Positions 1-8,514 of a stretch of 64,000 bases of DNA are shown here, one piece after another. The DNA comes from Bathymodiolus japonicus methanotrophic gill symbiont. GTDB taxonomy: Bacteria > Pseudomonadota > Gammaproteobacteria > Methylococcales > Methylomonadaceae. Both the position numbers and the translations under genes were made by a program. The DNA is taken from assembly GCF_019721995.1 (NCBI RefSeq), contig NZ_BLYC01000003.1, positions 1 through 64,000 on the forward strand, read 5' to 3'. The notes beneath the pieces are model-generated. The model was not told the DNA's origin. It ran no database searches and saw nothing but the letters and a program-made list of their open reading frames with translations. Numbering within the stretch: position 1 is the stretch's first letter; each line of letters opens with the position of its first letter.

Positions 1-303
1 GTCATCCAGTGCAACCAATATGCGCCCATCTGTTTCAGGAGACGGAATCAGCTCCCAGATAGTTTTCCACAGCCCAGCCCACGGAAAAGTTGAAGAAGCC
101 ATGAAAGTGTAAAAGCGCTTATTCTTGATCTCAAACCCAAACAACGTATCAAGGCAACGCCAAAGATTAGAGGTCATTGATGACGTAAAAGGAACGATAA
201 TAGACAGGATCGTGTAAACGAACAGAGAGGCTCGTTCGCGGCCTAAAGTGGTTTCGGAAAAATGATCTTGAAGCGGGAGTAAAATATCGCGTAAAATGAA
301 CAT
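1..303 (-). pseudogene. transposase, N-terminal part (cut by window edge)
   Basis: The minus strand reads openly from an ATG at 303 to the window edge, giving 101 codons that begin MFILRDILLPLQDHFSET and end LVALDD. The ILVALDD end resembles the first catalytic Asp of an IS4/IS701-like DDE transposase, but the family assignment is tentative because the rest lies outside the window. An 11-bp inverted repeat (CATGAATGAGG at 301-311, its complement at 367-377) surrounds the start codon and may be the element's end or an operator. Whether the gene is complete cannot be seen. Confidence 0.6.
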
Positions 304-584
304 GAATGAGGTCGTTTTATTTGTATAATCAATGTGTTATAAACTTTTATTATACAGTAAAACCAGGCCTCATTCATGATTAACCTGTTGTTTTTAAAAA
401 GAATTCAAGGCTTTTAGTCAACGGAATGGCATTAATATTAGTAATACCAAATATTTCAGGAAAATAAGCATTAGCTGATATTCTTATGCTTTAAAAACTA
501 GGAAACTTCAGCTATGAAATATTGAGGCCTTATTAAGGTTTACTGGCATAGTAGAGCGGACTTTAGTCTCTCAGTGCTAAATAA

Positions 585-787
585 CTGAAGTTTCCCAATT
601 ATTGAGTAGCTGAAATATACAATGCTGGTGTATCGAGGTTTATTTTAGGTGGTTTTGCCATGTTTATAGCAAAACCCTACTTAATTCCCCTTAGGCAATA
701 GCATTTGAAACGAATGAAAGACTATCTTTTTCATATAGTTGTAGCATAGTTTCAATTTTACCATAAATAATTATTGGGAAACTTCAG
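585..787 (+). repeat. M204 element, copy 1 (MITE-like)
   Basis: About 203 bp bounded by CTGAAGTTTCCCAAT and its inverted complement, flanked by the 8-bp direct repeat CTAAATAA (577-584 and 788-795). It has no coding capacity. The same element recurs at 4734, 17830, 33502, 41074, 42861 and 58511. The rest of 304-987 holds only other dispersed repeats: a REP-like half site near 551-575, a 120-bp repeat at 819-941 and a REP palindrome at 951-975. I see no gene there. Confidence 0.9.
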
Positions 788-818
788 CTAAATAAATCTC
801 CCGCCTACATTAAAATCG

Positions 819-941
819 TTGCATAAGTTCTTGCACCTCTATTGGGGCGTTGGCTTTAGCCTACATGGGGTAATATCAGTGCAGGTTAAAGCCAGCGCCC
901 CATATACTGAACTTTATACTGCGAATACTTATGGAACTATT
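819..941 (+). repeat. 120-bp palindromic repeat (R120), copy 1
   Basis: This stretch contains an internal palindrome around GGCTTTAGCC and closely matches the reverse complement of 46656-46776, including the shared ends (CATAAGTTCTTG and ACTGAACTTTAT). It is non-coding. Its location upstream of cbiD suggests an intergenic dispersed repeat; no function is evident. Confidence 0.75.
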
Positions 942-950
942 TATATTAGC

Positions 951-975
951 GGACTAAAGTCCGCTCTACACTATA
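951..975 (+). repeat. REP-like palindrome upstream of cbiD
   Basis: AGCGGACTAAAGTCCGCT is a near-perfect palindrome followed by CTAC, ending about 13 bp before the cbiD start codon. Related sites lie near 551-575 (degenerate), 14080-14113 and as a head-to-head dimer at 53832-53894. It may affect cbiD translation or transcript stability, but that is inference. Confidence 0.7.
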
Positions 976-987
976 CACAACGCTCGA

Positions 988-2085
988 ATGACACCTAAAA
1001 AACCCAAAGGTACACGCAAAGGTTTTACCACCGGGGCATGTTCTGCTGCAGCGGCCAGAGCTGCGACTTTAGGCCTGTTAACAGGGAAAGTACCTGAGAA
1101 AATCGAATCCTTATTACCCAATGGTCAGCGGGTCAGCTTTGCAGTACATGCAAGTTCGGTCGCTAAAGATCATGCGCAAGCAGTTATTATCAAAGATGCC
1201 GGGGATGACCCCGATTGCACGCATAAAGCGCATATGACTGTTGCTGTGTGCATCTTAAGCGATACCGCCAACCAGGTGTTATTAAAAGGGGGCGACGGGG
1301 TAGGAACCATTACCATGCGCGGCCTGGGCCTGGAAGTTGGAGGTCCGGCAATTAACCCTGTTCCACGCAAAAATATTGAAGCGAACATCCGCGAAGTCGC
1401 TAGCGACATGCTGCAAACAAAGAGCCTTGAAGTGACTATTTCAGTTCCAGGTGGCAGGGATATGGCCAAGAAAACCTTAAATGATCGTCTAGGTATTATT
1501 GATGGTATATCAATTTTAGGCACCAACGGCATTGTTCACCCATATTCCACGGCAGCCTTTCGTGCCAGTGTGGTTCAAGGTGTAGAAGTCGCGGCTAATC
1601 AGGGACAGCAGGCGGTAGTCTTAACCACTGGCGGGCGTACCGAGAAATTTACCATACGCGAATTAGCTGATTTAGATCCTGCCTGCTTTGTACAGATGGG
1701 CGACTTTTTAGGTCCTGCTCTGGATAGTGCGCAGCAAGCTGGGATTAAGCAAATCATTATCGGCGGCATGGTGGGTAAAGTCAGCAAAATTGCCCAGGGT
1801 GAAGTGATTACTCATGCGCGGCGTAACCCGGTTAATACACAATTATTAGCTGACCTTGCTGCAGAAGTGGGTGCCGAAGTCTCGGTTTGTGAGGAAATAG
1901 CTGCAGGTGAGACCGCCAGATTTGCAGGGGAACGCATGCATGAACAGGGACTGGCCGACGCTTTTTATAAAGCATTATGCGCACGCGTGGTTACCACACT
2001 TGAGGCGCGCTACCCTGGCGTTTTTAGCTACCGAATCTTAATGTGTGATTTTGATGGAGAAAAGTTAGTAGATTATGGCGTATAA
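988..2085 (+). CDS. cbiD: cobalt-precorrin-5B (C1)-methyltransferase
   Basis: The 365-residue product is CbiD, which methylates C1 of cobalt-precorrin-5B using S-adenosylmethionine in the anaerobic (early cobalt insertion) route to cobalamin. The N-terminal GTRKGFTTGACSAAAARAA is the family hallmark and the length is normal. The ATG at 988 gives the usual short lead before that motif, although no clear ribosome-binding site precedes it; a REP palindrome sits there instead. The last 11 bases overlap cbiET, implying translational coupling. I looked for a cobalamin riboswitch between 787 and 987 and did not recognise one. The pathway set (cbiD, cbiET, cobI) is only part of the complete route; the remainder must be elsewhere. 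Confidence 0.95.
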   Translation: MTPKKPKGTRKGFTTGACSAAAARAATLGLLTGKVPEKIESLLPNGQRVSFAVHASSVAKDHAQAVIIKDAGDDPDCTHKAHMTVAVCILSDTANQVLLKGGDGVGTITMRGLGLEVGGPAINPVPRKNIEANIREVASDMLQTKSLEVTISVPGGRDMAKKTLNDRLGIIDGISILGTNGIVHPYSTAAFRASVVQGVEVAANQGQQAVVLTTGGRTEKFTIRELADLDPACFVQMGDFLGPALDSAQQAGIKQIIIGGMVGKVSKIAQGEVITHARRNPVNTQLLADLAAEVGAEVSVCEEIAAGETARFAGERMHEQGLADAFYKALCARVVTTLEARYPGVFSYRILMCDFDGEKLVDYGV

Positions 2086-3370
2086 ATGTCAGATTATAGG
2101 TGTACTGGATAACGGGCTGGAAGGCCTGTCATTTGCCGCATTAAACGCGCTGCAGAATGCCGAGGTAGTAATTGCGGCAACACGGGTATTAACGCTGTTT
2201 GCTGATTCAATCAGTGCTGCCGAATGTAAAGACCTAAGCGGAAATTTAGCTAAAGTGCCGGAGTGGATCAATAGCGCGTTAACCCGTAAAAAATCCGTTG
2301 TAGTATTAGCCACAGGTGATCCTCTTTGTCATGGTATAGCCAGCTTTTTAACTAAAAAACTGGGTGCTGAACAGCTTGAAATTTTACCCAATGTATCCTC
2401 TGTGCAACTAGCATTTGCCAGCATAGGGATGGCCTGGCAAGATGCAAAGATCTGCTCGGTACATAATAAAGATGCAGGGGAATGGCAAACAGGTTTTGGT
2501 AGAGAGCATGGCTTTTATAATTTACTACAAGCGATCAACCAGCACGATAAATTAGCTATTTTAACCAGCCCTGAAAATGACCCATCGCGTATTGCGCACA
2601 TGCTAGTTATGGAAAATATGGCAGATTTATTTAGCATGGTGGTTGCGGAAAACCTGCTCTGCACTGATGAGAAAATCTTTCAGGACATAAGCATCGCTGA
2701 ACTAGCCGGGCAGATATTTAGCGGCAATGATGTAGTCATCTTGTGCCGATTACAAGCTAAACAGCCGGAGTTACTGTTTGGATATGCAGATCATGCATTT
2801 AAGCAGCGCAAACCGGATAAAGGCCTGATAACCAAGCGCGAAGTGCGTGCCGTATCACTAGCAAGAATGCAATTAACGGCTGAGAGCATTACCTGGGATA
2901 TAGGAGCAGGATCAGGGTCAGTCGGTATAGAAGCAGCTAAACTGTGTACTAAAGGGCATGTCTATGCAGTGGAAAAAAATGTTGCTGACTTTGCGATTGC
3001 CAGTGAAAATGCGCGTGACTTTGCACTGCATAATTACACCATCATAGAAAATAAAGCACCGCGGGGAATGGAGTACTGGCCAGCGCCGGATGCTATATTT
3101 ATCGGTGGCTCTGGTGGTGAACTAGCTGAGCTTATTGCACTTAGCCTAGAGAGGCTGCAGGCGAATGGCTGTCTAGTCATGAACTTTGTAACACTGGGAA
3201 ATTTAACTACCGCATTAGAGATATTGAAGCAAAGCAGTGCAAGCTGGGATATCACCCAGTTACAAGCTTCACGTAGCCAACCTATTTTACATATGCACCG
3301 TATGCGCGCTGAAAATCCGGTATGGGTCGTCTGTGCACAAAAAACAATACACAATGGAGTGAATACTTAA
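2075..3370 (+). CDS. cbiET: precorrin-6Y C5,15-methyltransferase (decarboxylating), CbiE-CbiT fusion
   Basis: This 431-residue protein fuses CbiE (about residues 1-210, tetrapyrrole methylase fold with GDPLCHG) to CbiT (about 240-410, a class I methyltransferase with WDIGAGSGSVGIEAA and a YAVEKN acidic loop). In cobalamin synthesis it methylates C5 and C15 and decarboxylates the acetate side chain at C12. Such fusions are also called CobL. It starts inside the cbiD 3' end and its stop overlaps the next ATG (TAATG at 3368-3372), so the genes form a tightly coupled operon. No odd residues were noticed. Confidence 0.93.
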   Translation: MAYKCQIIGVLDNGLEGLSFAALNALQNAEVVIAATRVLTLFADSISAAECKDLSGNLAKVPEWINSALTRKKSVVVLATGDPLCHGIASFLTKKLGAEQLEILPNVSSVQLAFASIGMAWQDAKICSVHNKDAGEWQTGFGREHGFYNLLQAINQHDKLAILTSPENDPSRIAHMLVMENMADLFSMVVAENLLCTDEKIFQDISIAELAGQIFSGNDVVILCRLQAKQPELLFGYADHAFKQRKPDKGLITKREVRAVSLARMQLTAESITWDIGAGSGSVGIEAAKLCTKGHVYAVEKNVADFAIASENARDFALHNYTIIENKAPRGMEYWPAPDAIFIGGSGGELAELIALSLERLQANGCLVMNFVTLGNLTTALEILKQSSASWDITQLQASRSQPILHMHRMRAENPVWVVCAQKTIHNGVNT

Positions 3371-3540
3371 TGCGTACTACGCTTTATACCATGAAGGAGA
3401 TGAACATAAGTAAGAGAAGAGACCTTATTAGTAAAGACCAAAAATCAGACTCACAACGTTTTGCTTTATTACCTTTTACCAAGTTAAACAGTGATATGGA
3501 AGTCACAATAACGTCAAGCTCTTTATGGAGAACTAAATGA
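3370..3540 (+). CDS. small hypothetical protein in cobalamin operon
   Basis: A 56-codon reading frame starts at the ATG that overlaps the cbiET stop (TAATG) and ends in ATGA overlapping the cobI start. The product is basic at the N-terminus (MRTTLYTMKEMNISKRRDL), polar, and has no membrane segment or cysteine motif. An internal ATG at 3403, preceded by GAAGGAG (about 3394-3400), would give 45 residues and has the better ribosome-binding site. I recognise no family. Overlap at both ends argues it is translated, perhaps mainly to couple cobI to cbiET. It could also be the residue of a longer gene. Confidence 0.5.
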   Translation: MRTTLYTMKEMNISKRRDLISKDQKSDSQRFALLPFTKLNSDMEVTITSSSLWRTK

Positions 3541-4286
3541 TAGCAAGCTTATATGGTGTCTCCTTAGGTCCTGGTGACCCTGGCTTAATCACTAGAAAAG
3601 CCTGGGAATTATTACATTCCGGGGCAGAGTGGACTTACCCGGTAAGAAAAAAACAGGGTAAGAGCTATGCGCTCAACATTGCTCTGCAAGCAGGGTTAAC
3701 GCCTCCGGAAAATCATACCGAGCTGGTTTTTCCGATGACCCATGACCGGGAAATATTAGCTAAATACTGGCTGCGGGCTGCCGAGCAGGTATTATCCAAA
3801 TTACAGGCAGGCAATGATGTGGTGTTTTTAGTTGAAGGAGATGCTTCAACCTATTCGACCTTTCAGCACCTGGCAAAAACTGTCGCCGCGCTGGATGCCA
3901 GCATTATCATTGAAACGATTGCCGGGGTCAGCTCATTTAATGCGGCGGCGGCGCGCGCTAAAATCCCACTGGCGGATACCGATGATACGGTTGCGATTAT
4001 TCCGGCTGGCTACGGTATAGCAATGATTGAAAAAATGCTGCATGACTTTGATACCTTAATTTTATTAAAGGTAAAGCCACTACTTGATGATATACTCGAA
4101 TTATTAGAACATAAGAATTTATTAACTCAGTCTTGTTTTATCGAAAAGGCTGGGTCTAATGAAGAGCGCATTGTCCGCGATGTAATGAGTCTAAAAGGGC
4201 AAAAAGTCAATTATTTATCATTGCTAATGGTACATAATTCCCATAGAATTAGGGAGGAACTTATCCGCGGTTGCCGGAAAAAGTAA
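3537..4286 (+). CDS. cobI: precorrin-2 / cobalt-factor II C20-methyltransferase
   Basis: The 249-residue product has the tetrapyrrole methylase pattern: VSLGPGDPGLITRKAWELL at the N-terminus, VEGDASTYSTF in the middle and AGVSSFNAAAA after it, which mark CobI/CbiL. It methylates C20 of precorrin-2 or its cobalt form with S-adenosylmethionine. Given CbiD in the same operon, the cobalt-containing substrate is more likely (CbiL role). It starts within the stop codon of the preceding small gene (ATGA). Confidence 0.92.
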   Translation: MIASLYGVSLGPGDPGLITRKAWELLHSGAEWTYPVRKKQGKSYALNIALQAGLTPPENHTELVFPMTHDREILAKYWLRAAEQVLSKLQAGNDVVFLVEGDASTYSTFQHLAKTVAALDASIIIETIAGVSSFNAAAARAKIPLADTDDTVAIIPAGYGIAMIEKMLHDFDTLILLKVKPLLDDILELLEHKNLLTQSCFIEKAGSNEERIVRDVMSLKGQKVNYLSLLMVHNSHRIREELIRGCRKK

Positions 4287-4318
4287 ACTCCTATAATAAG
4301 AAATCAAGAGGAAATAAT

Positions 4319-4696
4319 ATGAATGGTACGCAAAAATTAATGGCCGCAGTTGTTGCTGTATTTGTAATCGGTTTTTTAATGGTTGGAGGCAACAAAGAAC
4401 AAACGGTAGAACAACAGGAAAATGCCGCGATGGTTAGGGCGACTGCTCAAATGCAGCGTATGGCAAATTTAAAATGCCCACAAGCAATAAAAAAATTCAC
4501 CGGCGATCAAACGTATTTCCCTACATCTACTGATACCGATCATCTAACTTATGTGACTATGATCTGGGATGCGTCTAAATCAGATGATAAATATAGCTTT
4601 AAGTTAGCCAAGTGTACAGTACATGAAACTGTAGGCGGTATTTCACTGTTAGTCATTGATGGCAAAACAAAGATTGAGAAAGAAGTTAAGCGCTAG
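4319..4696 (+). CDS. hypothetical membrane-anchored protein
   Basis: The ATG at 4319 follows AGAGGAAATAAT, a good ribosome-binding site, so I prefer it to an upstream frame start at 4271 that overlaps cobI. The 125-residue product has one N-terminal hydrophobic segment (about residues 7-23), then a polar domain with two cysteines (LKCPQ and AKCTV) that could form a disulphide if periplasmic. I do not recognise the family. It lies 32 bp after cobI and may be cotranscribed, but no cobalamin role is visible. Confidence 0.65.
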   Translation: MNGTQKLMAAVVAVFVIGFLMVGGNKEQTVEQQENAAMVRATAQMQRMANLKCPQAIKKFTGDQTYFPTSTDTDHLTYVTMIWDASKSDDKYSFKLAKCTVHETVGGISLLVIDGKTKIEKEVKR

Positions 4697-4733
4697 CACG
4701 CGGATTAGTCATTCAGTCGAAGAAATCACTTAG

Positions 4734-4936
4734 CTGAAGTTTCCCAATTATTGAGTAGCTGAAATACACAATGCTGGTGTATCGAGGTTTATTTTAGGTG
4801 GTTTTGCCATGTTTATAGCAAACCCCTACTTAATTCCCCTTAGGCAATAGCATTTGAAACGAATGAAAAGACTATTTTTTCATATAGTTGTAGCATAGTT
4901 TCAATTTTACCATAAATAATTATTGGGAATCTTCAG
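4734..4936 (+). repeat. M204 element, copy 2
   Basis: This has the same ends and length as the copy at 585, flanked by a nearly perfect 8-bp direct repeat (TCACTTAG / TTACTTAG), which suggests an older insertion. The stretch 4937-5152 downstream holds no gene that I recognise. Confidence 0.88.
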
Positions 4937-5953
4937 TTACTTAGGTAACGTGCATAAATAACTCACCCGGATTATTTATTGCGCGTTGCCTTAAAGTTGC
5001 CAATCTTCTCAAAACCGTGAAGCGGGTTTGACCCAGCAAATGGGTGAGGGAGAAAAAGCCTAATAGATATAATATTCAATGACTTATGCGCGCAATCAGC
5101 GTTCAACTGATGTTATTAGGATCAAGCAGAGCAGATTGATGCTAGTTTTCTGCTAAAATTGCTTAAACTGCACTGAATAACGGAAGCTTTCGGGGTCAAA
5201 ATAATCAAGTTCTATGCCATTAATTTCCACATAGGGGTACATAAGGTAATTAACAGGTTTTGACTGCTGTGCGGGCGGCAGTCTAATCCCTCTGCCGCCT
5301 CGTTCAAGCACCATCCGGTATGCATCGACACCGCCAAAAAAATACTTTCTAAGCTCTTTTGTATCGGCTAATACCAGGTTATCTTCCAGCATTTTTTTCT
5401 TACATCAGCGGGATCAACGGCTACCCAGCCTGTACCGGGAAGGTAAAATTCAGCCCAGCAATGATAATCATTAGTAATGTCTTGCACTGCTTTTGTACCT
5501 AGTCTAAGGCCAAAAACTTCTCTGGCTGGAACGCCGATGTTTCTTGCTAACGCCACATAGACAGAACTAATATCAGCGCATTTTCCACTTAATTTGCTTA
5601 AGGTCACTTCAACAATACCAAGGCCGCAACCTTTGACGCTGGGATCTCGCGATGTGTTTTCAACGACCCAGTCATAAACAGCCTGTGCTTTTCAAGAATA
5701 CCGGTTTTACCTTTTTTGATGTTATTAGCAATTTCTGCAACCTGCCCTCCCGTTGGAATCCACCATTCAGACTGCAAATATTTTTGTATTTCAATCGGTA
5801 CTGGTGCGCCGGTATCGCGTAAGTTTCTATTCTGGCGTTCTTTGCTGCTTACCTTAACCCATCTTCGTCACTATTGATGATGTAGTTGTTATAAATCAAT
5901 TGGTTGAAATTTTAAAAAGTAGCCAGTTGGCACTACAGATTTTGTGTTTTTGT

Positions 5954-7665
5954 CATCAGTGTTCCCCAATCAATTGAGGCCGTGAAACTAACCTCGCCAC
6001 AAGAGAGCTCATAAAGCACTGTAAAGACATTCCTGTTATTATTGCGTTTTGAACTGCTCGAATGGTATACGAGCTGATACGAGATATTCTTGCCTGGAAA
6101 AATAATGGATTCACAAAACGATCTCGTTTTTGAGCCTGTTGCTGCCTAATCTCCAGAGCCTTGCTATATTTTTTATCCGATGGATGAATCAATTCTGGCT
6201 GTTGTGTTTTTGAAATCTCTTCAAACACGCGCATTAAATTATAGCTCATTGCAGTCAGGCGCATTTGATTTTCAAGTGAGCGGGTATTGGAAGACCAAGC
6301 TTTAGTTTCCTTGAAATTACTTTTAGTGTTATTGAATGTCTTTTCAATCGTCCATCGCTTGAAATACAGCATGGCAATGGTTCCAGGGTTAATAGTCATT
6401 GGCAAGGTTGTCACAAACCGGTGAAGTTTTCCGGTTTCTGGATCACGGTAATCCACCACGTTAAATTTGATGCCCTTGTTTTCGTACACACTGTATGCTT
6501 CAACCCCTGTATTGATCTTATGGCGGGAGTCAAAAGGGATAGGCTCAACCAGAGTCGCAATTGAATTTTCTTTTAGCATTGAAATCATGTAATTAGCATG
6601 TCGTTTCTGCCGATCCCACCAGACAAAGTCGGTGACGGCTTTATCGTAGACATAGAGATGTTTCTGAGAGCTGTTATTTCCCTTGTTTTGCTTTCCAATA
6701 TGATCTCGTAACACAGGTATTTCTTGATGTCTCTGAGTTCCGTTTGTCACCAGACAAAGAAATCTGAGCAACCCACTTCTGAGATTCAACGCGTAAATCC
6801 CCCCGGCCGCATAAACTTTCCCCTTGCTGTTCTTTTCAGCATGGCAAGCATGATCAATAAAATGTCCATCCGCTGCTTCTATGGTGTATTCGTCAAGTTC
6901 CGGGAATGTTTTATGATAATCATGCTATAGCAGTGTTTCAGAGTGAAGATGATAGCTCTGCTGTTCAAATGCCTCAAGCATACTTGTTCGTCTATGCGAC
7001 TTCAGTGATTTAAAATACGTTGAGTGGGGAAGCAGCTGGCCATAAATCTGTTCATTGGTTTGGAGGAAATGGCGACCACTATCGACCACACTGATACAGC
7101 GTAATAACCCAAGGCGAATAAAGTCGATATCCTTCAACTCTGGGCTTGAACGAGCCCACAAAGGATGACGCTCTGCTAACAGGGCACGTTCCATACTTTC
7201 ATTGCAGTGTTGGTGAATACGTTCAGAGAGTGGTAGGTCTTTAAGCATGGGTGATATCCGTTTATGAGGTGATTACAACGGTAATTATTAGAAAAATTTT
7301 TTCGGCAATTGCAAGCTTTATTTGAAATTATTTGTTGTTTTTTTACGGTGCCTACAGAGTGTTTATTTGCTGTTATAAGTGATTAAAATCAGAAATATGG
7401 AAATATTCGAGTGGTGCTACCTTCAGGTAGGTTATAGGCTGCTTTGTTTAGGTACTTCTTCTGTAACTACTCAGCGTATTTTTTAACTTTAAAATCAAAT
7501 GGATATATTTTAATTTAACCTGACTTTAGTCATTTTCACCTTTAAAAAGGGGTGAAAATTGGGCTAAAATTCAGAGAGATACATTAATTATTATTTTAAA
7601 TCAATCTGTTATGAGTTTAAATTACGCTGAGTAGTTACCTTCTTCTTTCAATGGGAACACTGATG
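5954..7665 (-). mobile_element. IS-A copy 1 (IS4 family), degenerate, nested in M319
   Basis: The ends CATCAGTGTTCCC and their inverse are flanked by GTTTTTGT duplicated on both sides, showing insertion into M319. The transposase reads from ATG 7248 but is disrupted near 6925 by small deletions relative to intact copies (ATTTTATGATAATCATGCTATAG region) and resumes to about 5956. The resumed part carries the IS4-family Y-x2-R-x3-E-x6-K motif (YFKRWTIEKTFNNTK). A further small element, M175, is inserted at 7466-7638. It cannot make an intact transposase. Confidence 0.88.
7466..7638 (+). repeat. M175 element, copy 1 (IS66-like MITE)
   Basis: 173 bp with ends GTAACTACTCAGCG in inverted orientation and an 8-bp target duplication CTTCTTCT (7458-7465, 7639-7646). 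GTAA-type ends and 8-bp duplications are typical of IS66-family elements. It is non-coding. A second copy is at 42539-42714. Confidence 0.88.
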
Positions 7666-8200
7666 GTTTTTGTATAAAACGTTGATTTTTTTAGAGTATT
7701 TTTGTCGCATGTAAATTACACTCAAATAACGATGATTTTTTTGACAAAAGTCAATGAATTTATCGACAAAAATAATATAAATGGCACTACAAAACTTTCA
7801 AAAAAACACCATTGATTTTAAAGAGAATTTTTCGACAAAAAATCGATTAAACCGATGAATCAATAGCTTAGAAAGATAAAAGTGACGAAGATGGGTTAAA
7901 ACCAAACAGTAAACGTTTCTGCTGAATTCCCTTTGGCCACTCAGCATAAAAGTACAACACACCACTGATCGGTTCTTTATAAACGCCAGAGTTTATAAAA
8001 TTGCCTTGAATATGCATATCTTCAATTAATTGATACTGCCCGGACACTGGGTACGGTAGCCATATTTTCGCAGCTTGTGGCGACTCAGTGGTTTGTAAAT
8101 CTACTTTAATATTGATATGCCCTTGTTGCTCATTTGCAGGGCTATATTCTGGTATAAATAAACAGAGAGTAAAGAGTAAAAAAATAACGTTTGATTTCAT

Positions 8201-8514
8201 GGCGTAACTTGTGTGTTTAAAAATAAATGGACTTAATAGTCTAGGCCATACTAAGAGTGTGCTGGTGCAGCACGTAGCTGATAATATCTTTTAGTGCATT
8301 GTGTGTCAGACCAGTTATTAGGATTAATTTACATATCAAAAAAGATATTTTAACCAGTGCAGCAATATATGCTCACTGATGTTTTAGAAGCAAGCAGTGT
8401 CAAAACAGACATTTCTCAATATGATATACTTTTCAGGCTCTTAATTATTGGCCTACAGAGCAGCTAGTACAGCACCCACTAAATTTAACTAACACCATTT
8501 ACAAGGGACAATAC
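8201..8514. other. intergenic region between transglutaminase remnant and glmU
   Basis: No gene is seen. The two flanking genes diverge from here, so promoters for both are expected. TATGAT at about 8419-8424 is a possible -10 box for glmU, without a convincing -35. AAGGGA shortly before the ATG at 8515 is the likely glmU ribosome-binding site. Confidence 0.35.

Larger units (their letters stand above)
5858..7895 (-). mobile_element. M319 element (TTAA-target MITE), copy 1, with nested IS-A
   Basis: The ends CCCATCTTCGTCACT are inverted and flanked by TTAA on both sides (5854-5857 and 7896-7899). Without the nested IS-A it is about 318 bp, matching the uninterrupted copy at 59658-59976 in opposite orientation. 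It has no coding capacity. TTAA targets are known for piggyBac and for the related bacterial IS1380 group, so an IS1380-like helper is a plausible mobiliser. Confidence 0.88.
5153..8200 (-). pseudogene. transglutaminase-like (cysteine protease fold) protein, interrupted
   Basis: This gene runs from the ATG at 8200 (signal peptide about residues 1-22) to 5153 and is split by mobile DNA at 5858-7895. Removing the insert and one TTAA copy joins LLFGF directly to KVSSKERQNRN in frame. The C-terminal half carries the transglutaminase core: Cys in GKCADISSVY, His in YHCWAEFYLPGTGW and Asp in VDPAD. Two further lesions are one-base losses in A runs: near 5690 (GAAAAGCACAG, where one more A restores the frame) and near 5393 (seven A where eight restore RKKMLEDN). 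The protein would have been exported. It is non-functional as read, unless the homopolymer losses are sequence errors and the insert is recent. Confidence 0.85.

Noticed and set aside
788-987. Cobalamin riboswitch before cbiD
   Set aside because: The interval consists of the R120 repeat and a REP palindrome. I could not find a B12-box-like element.
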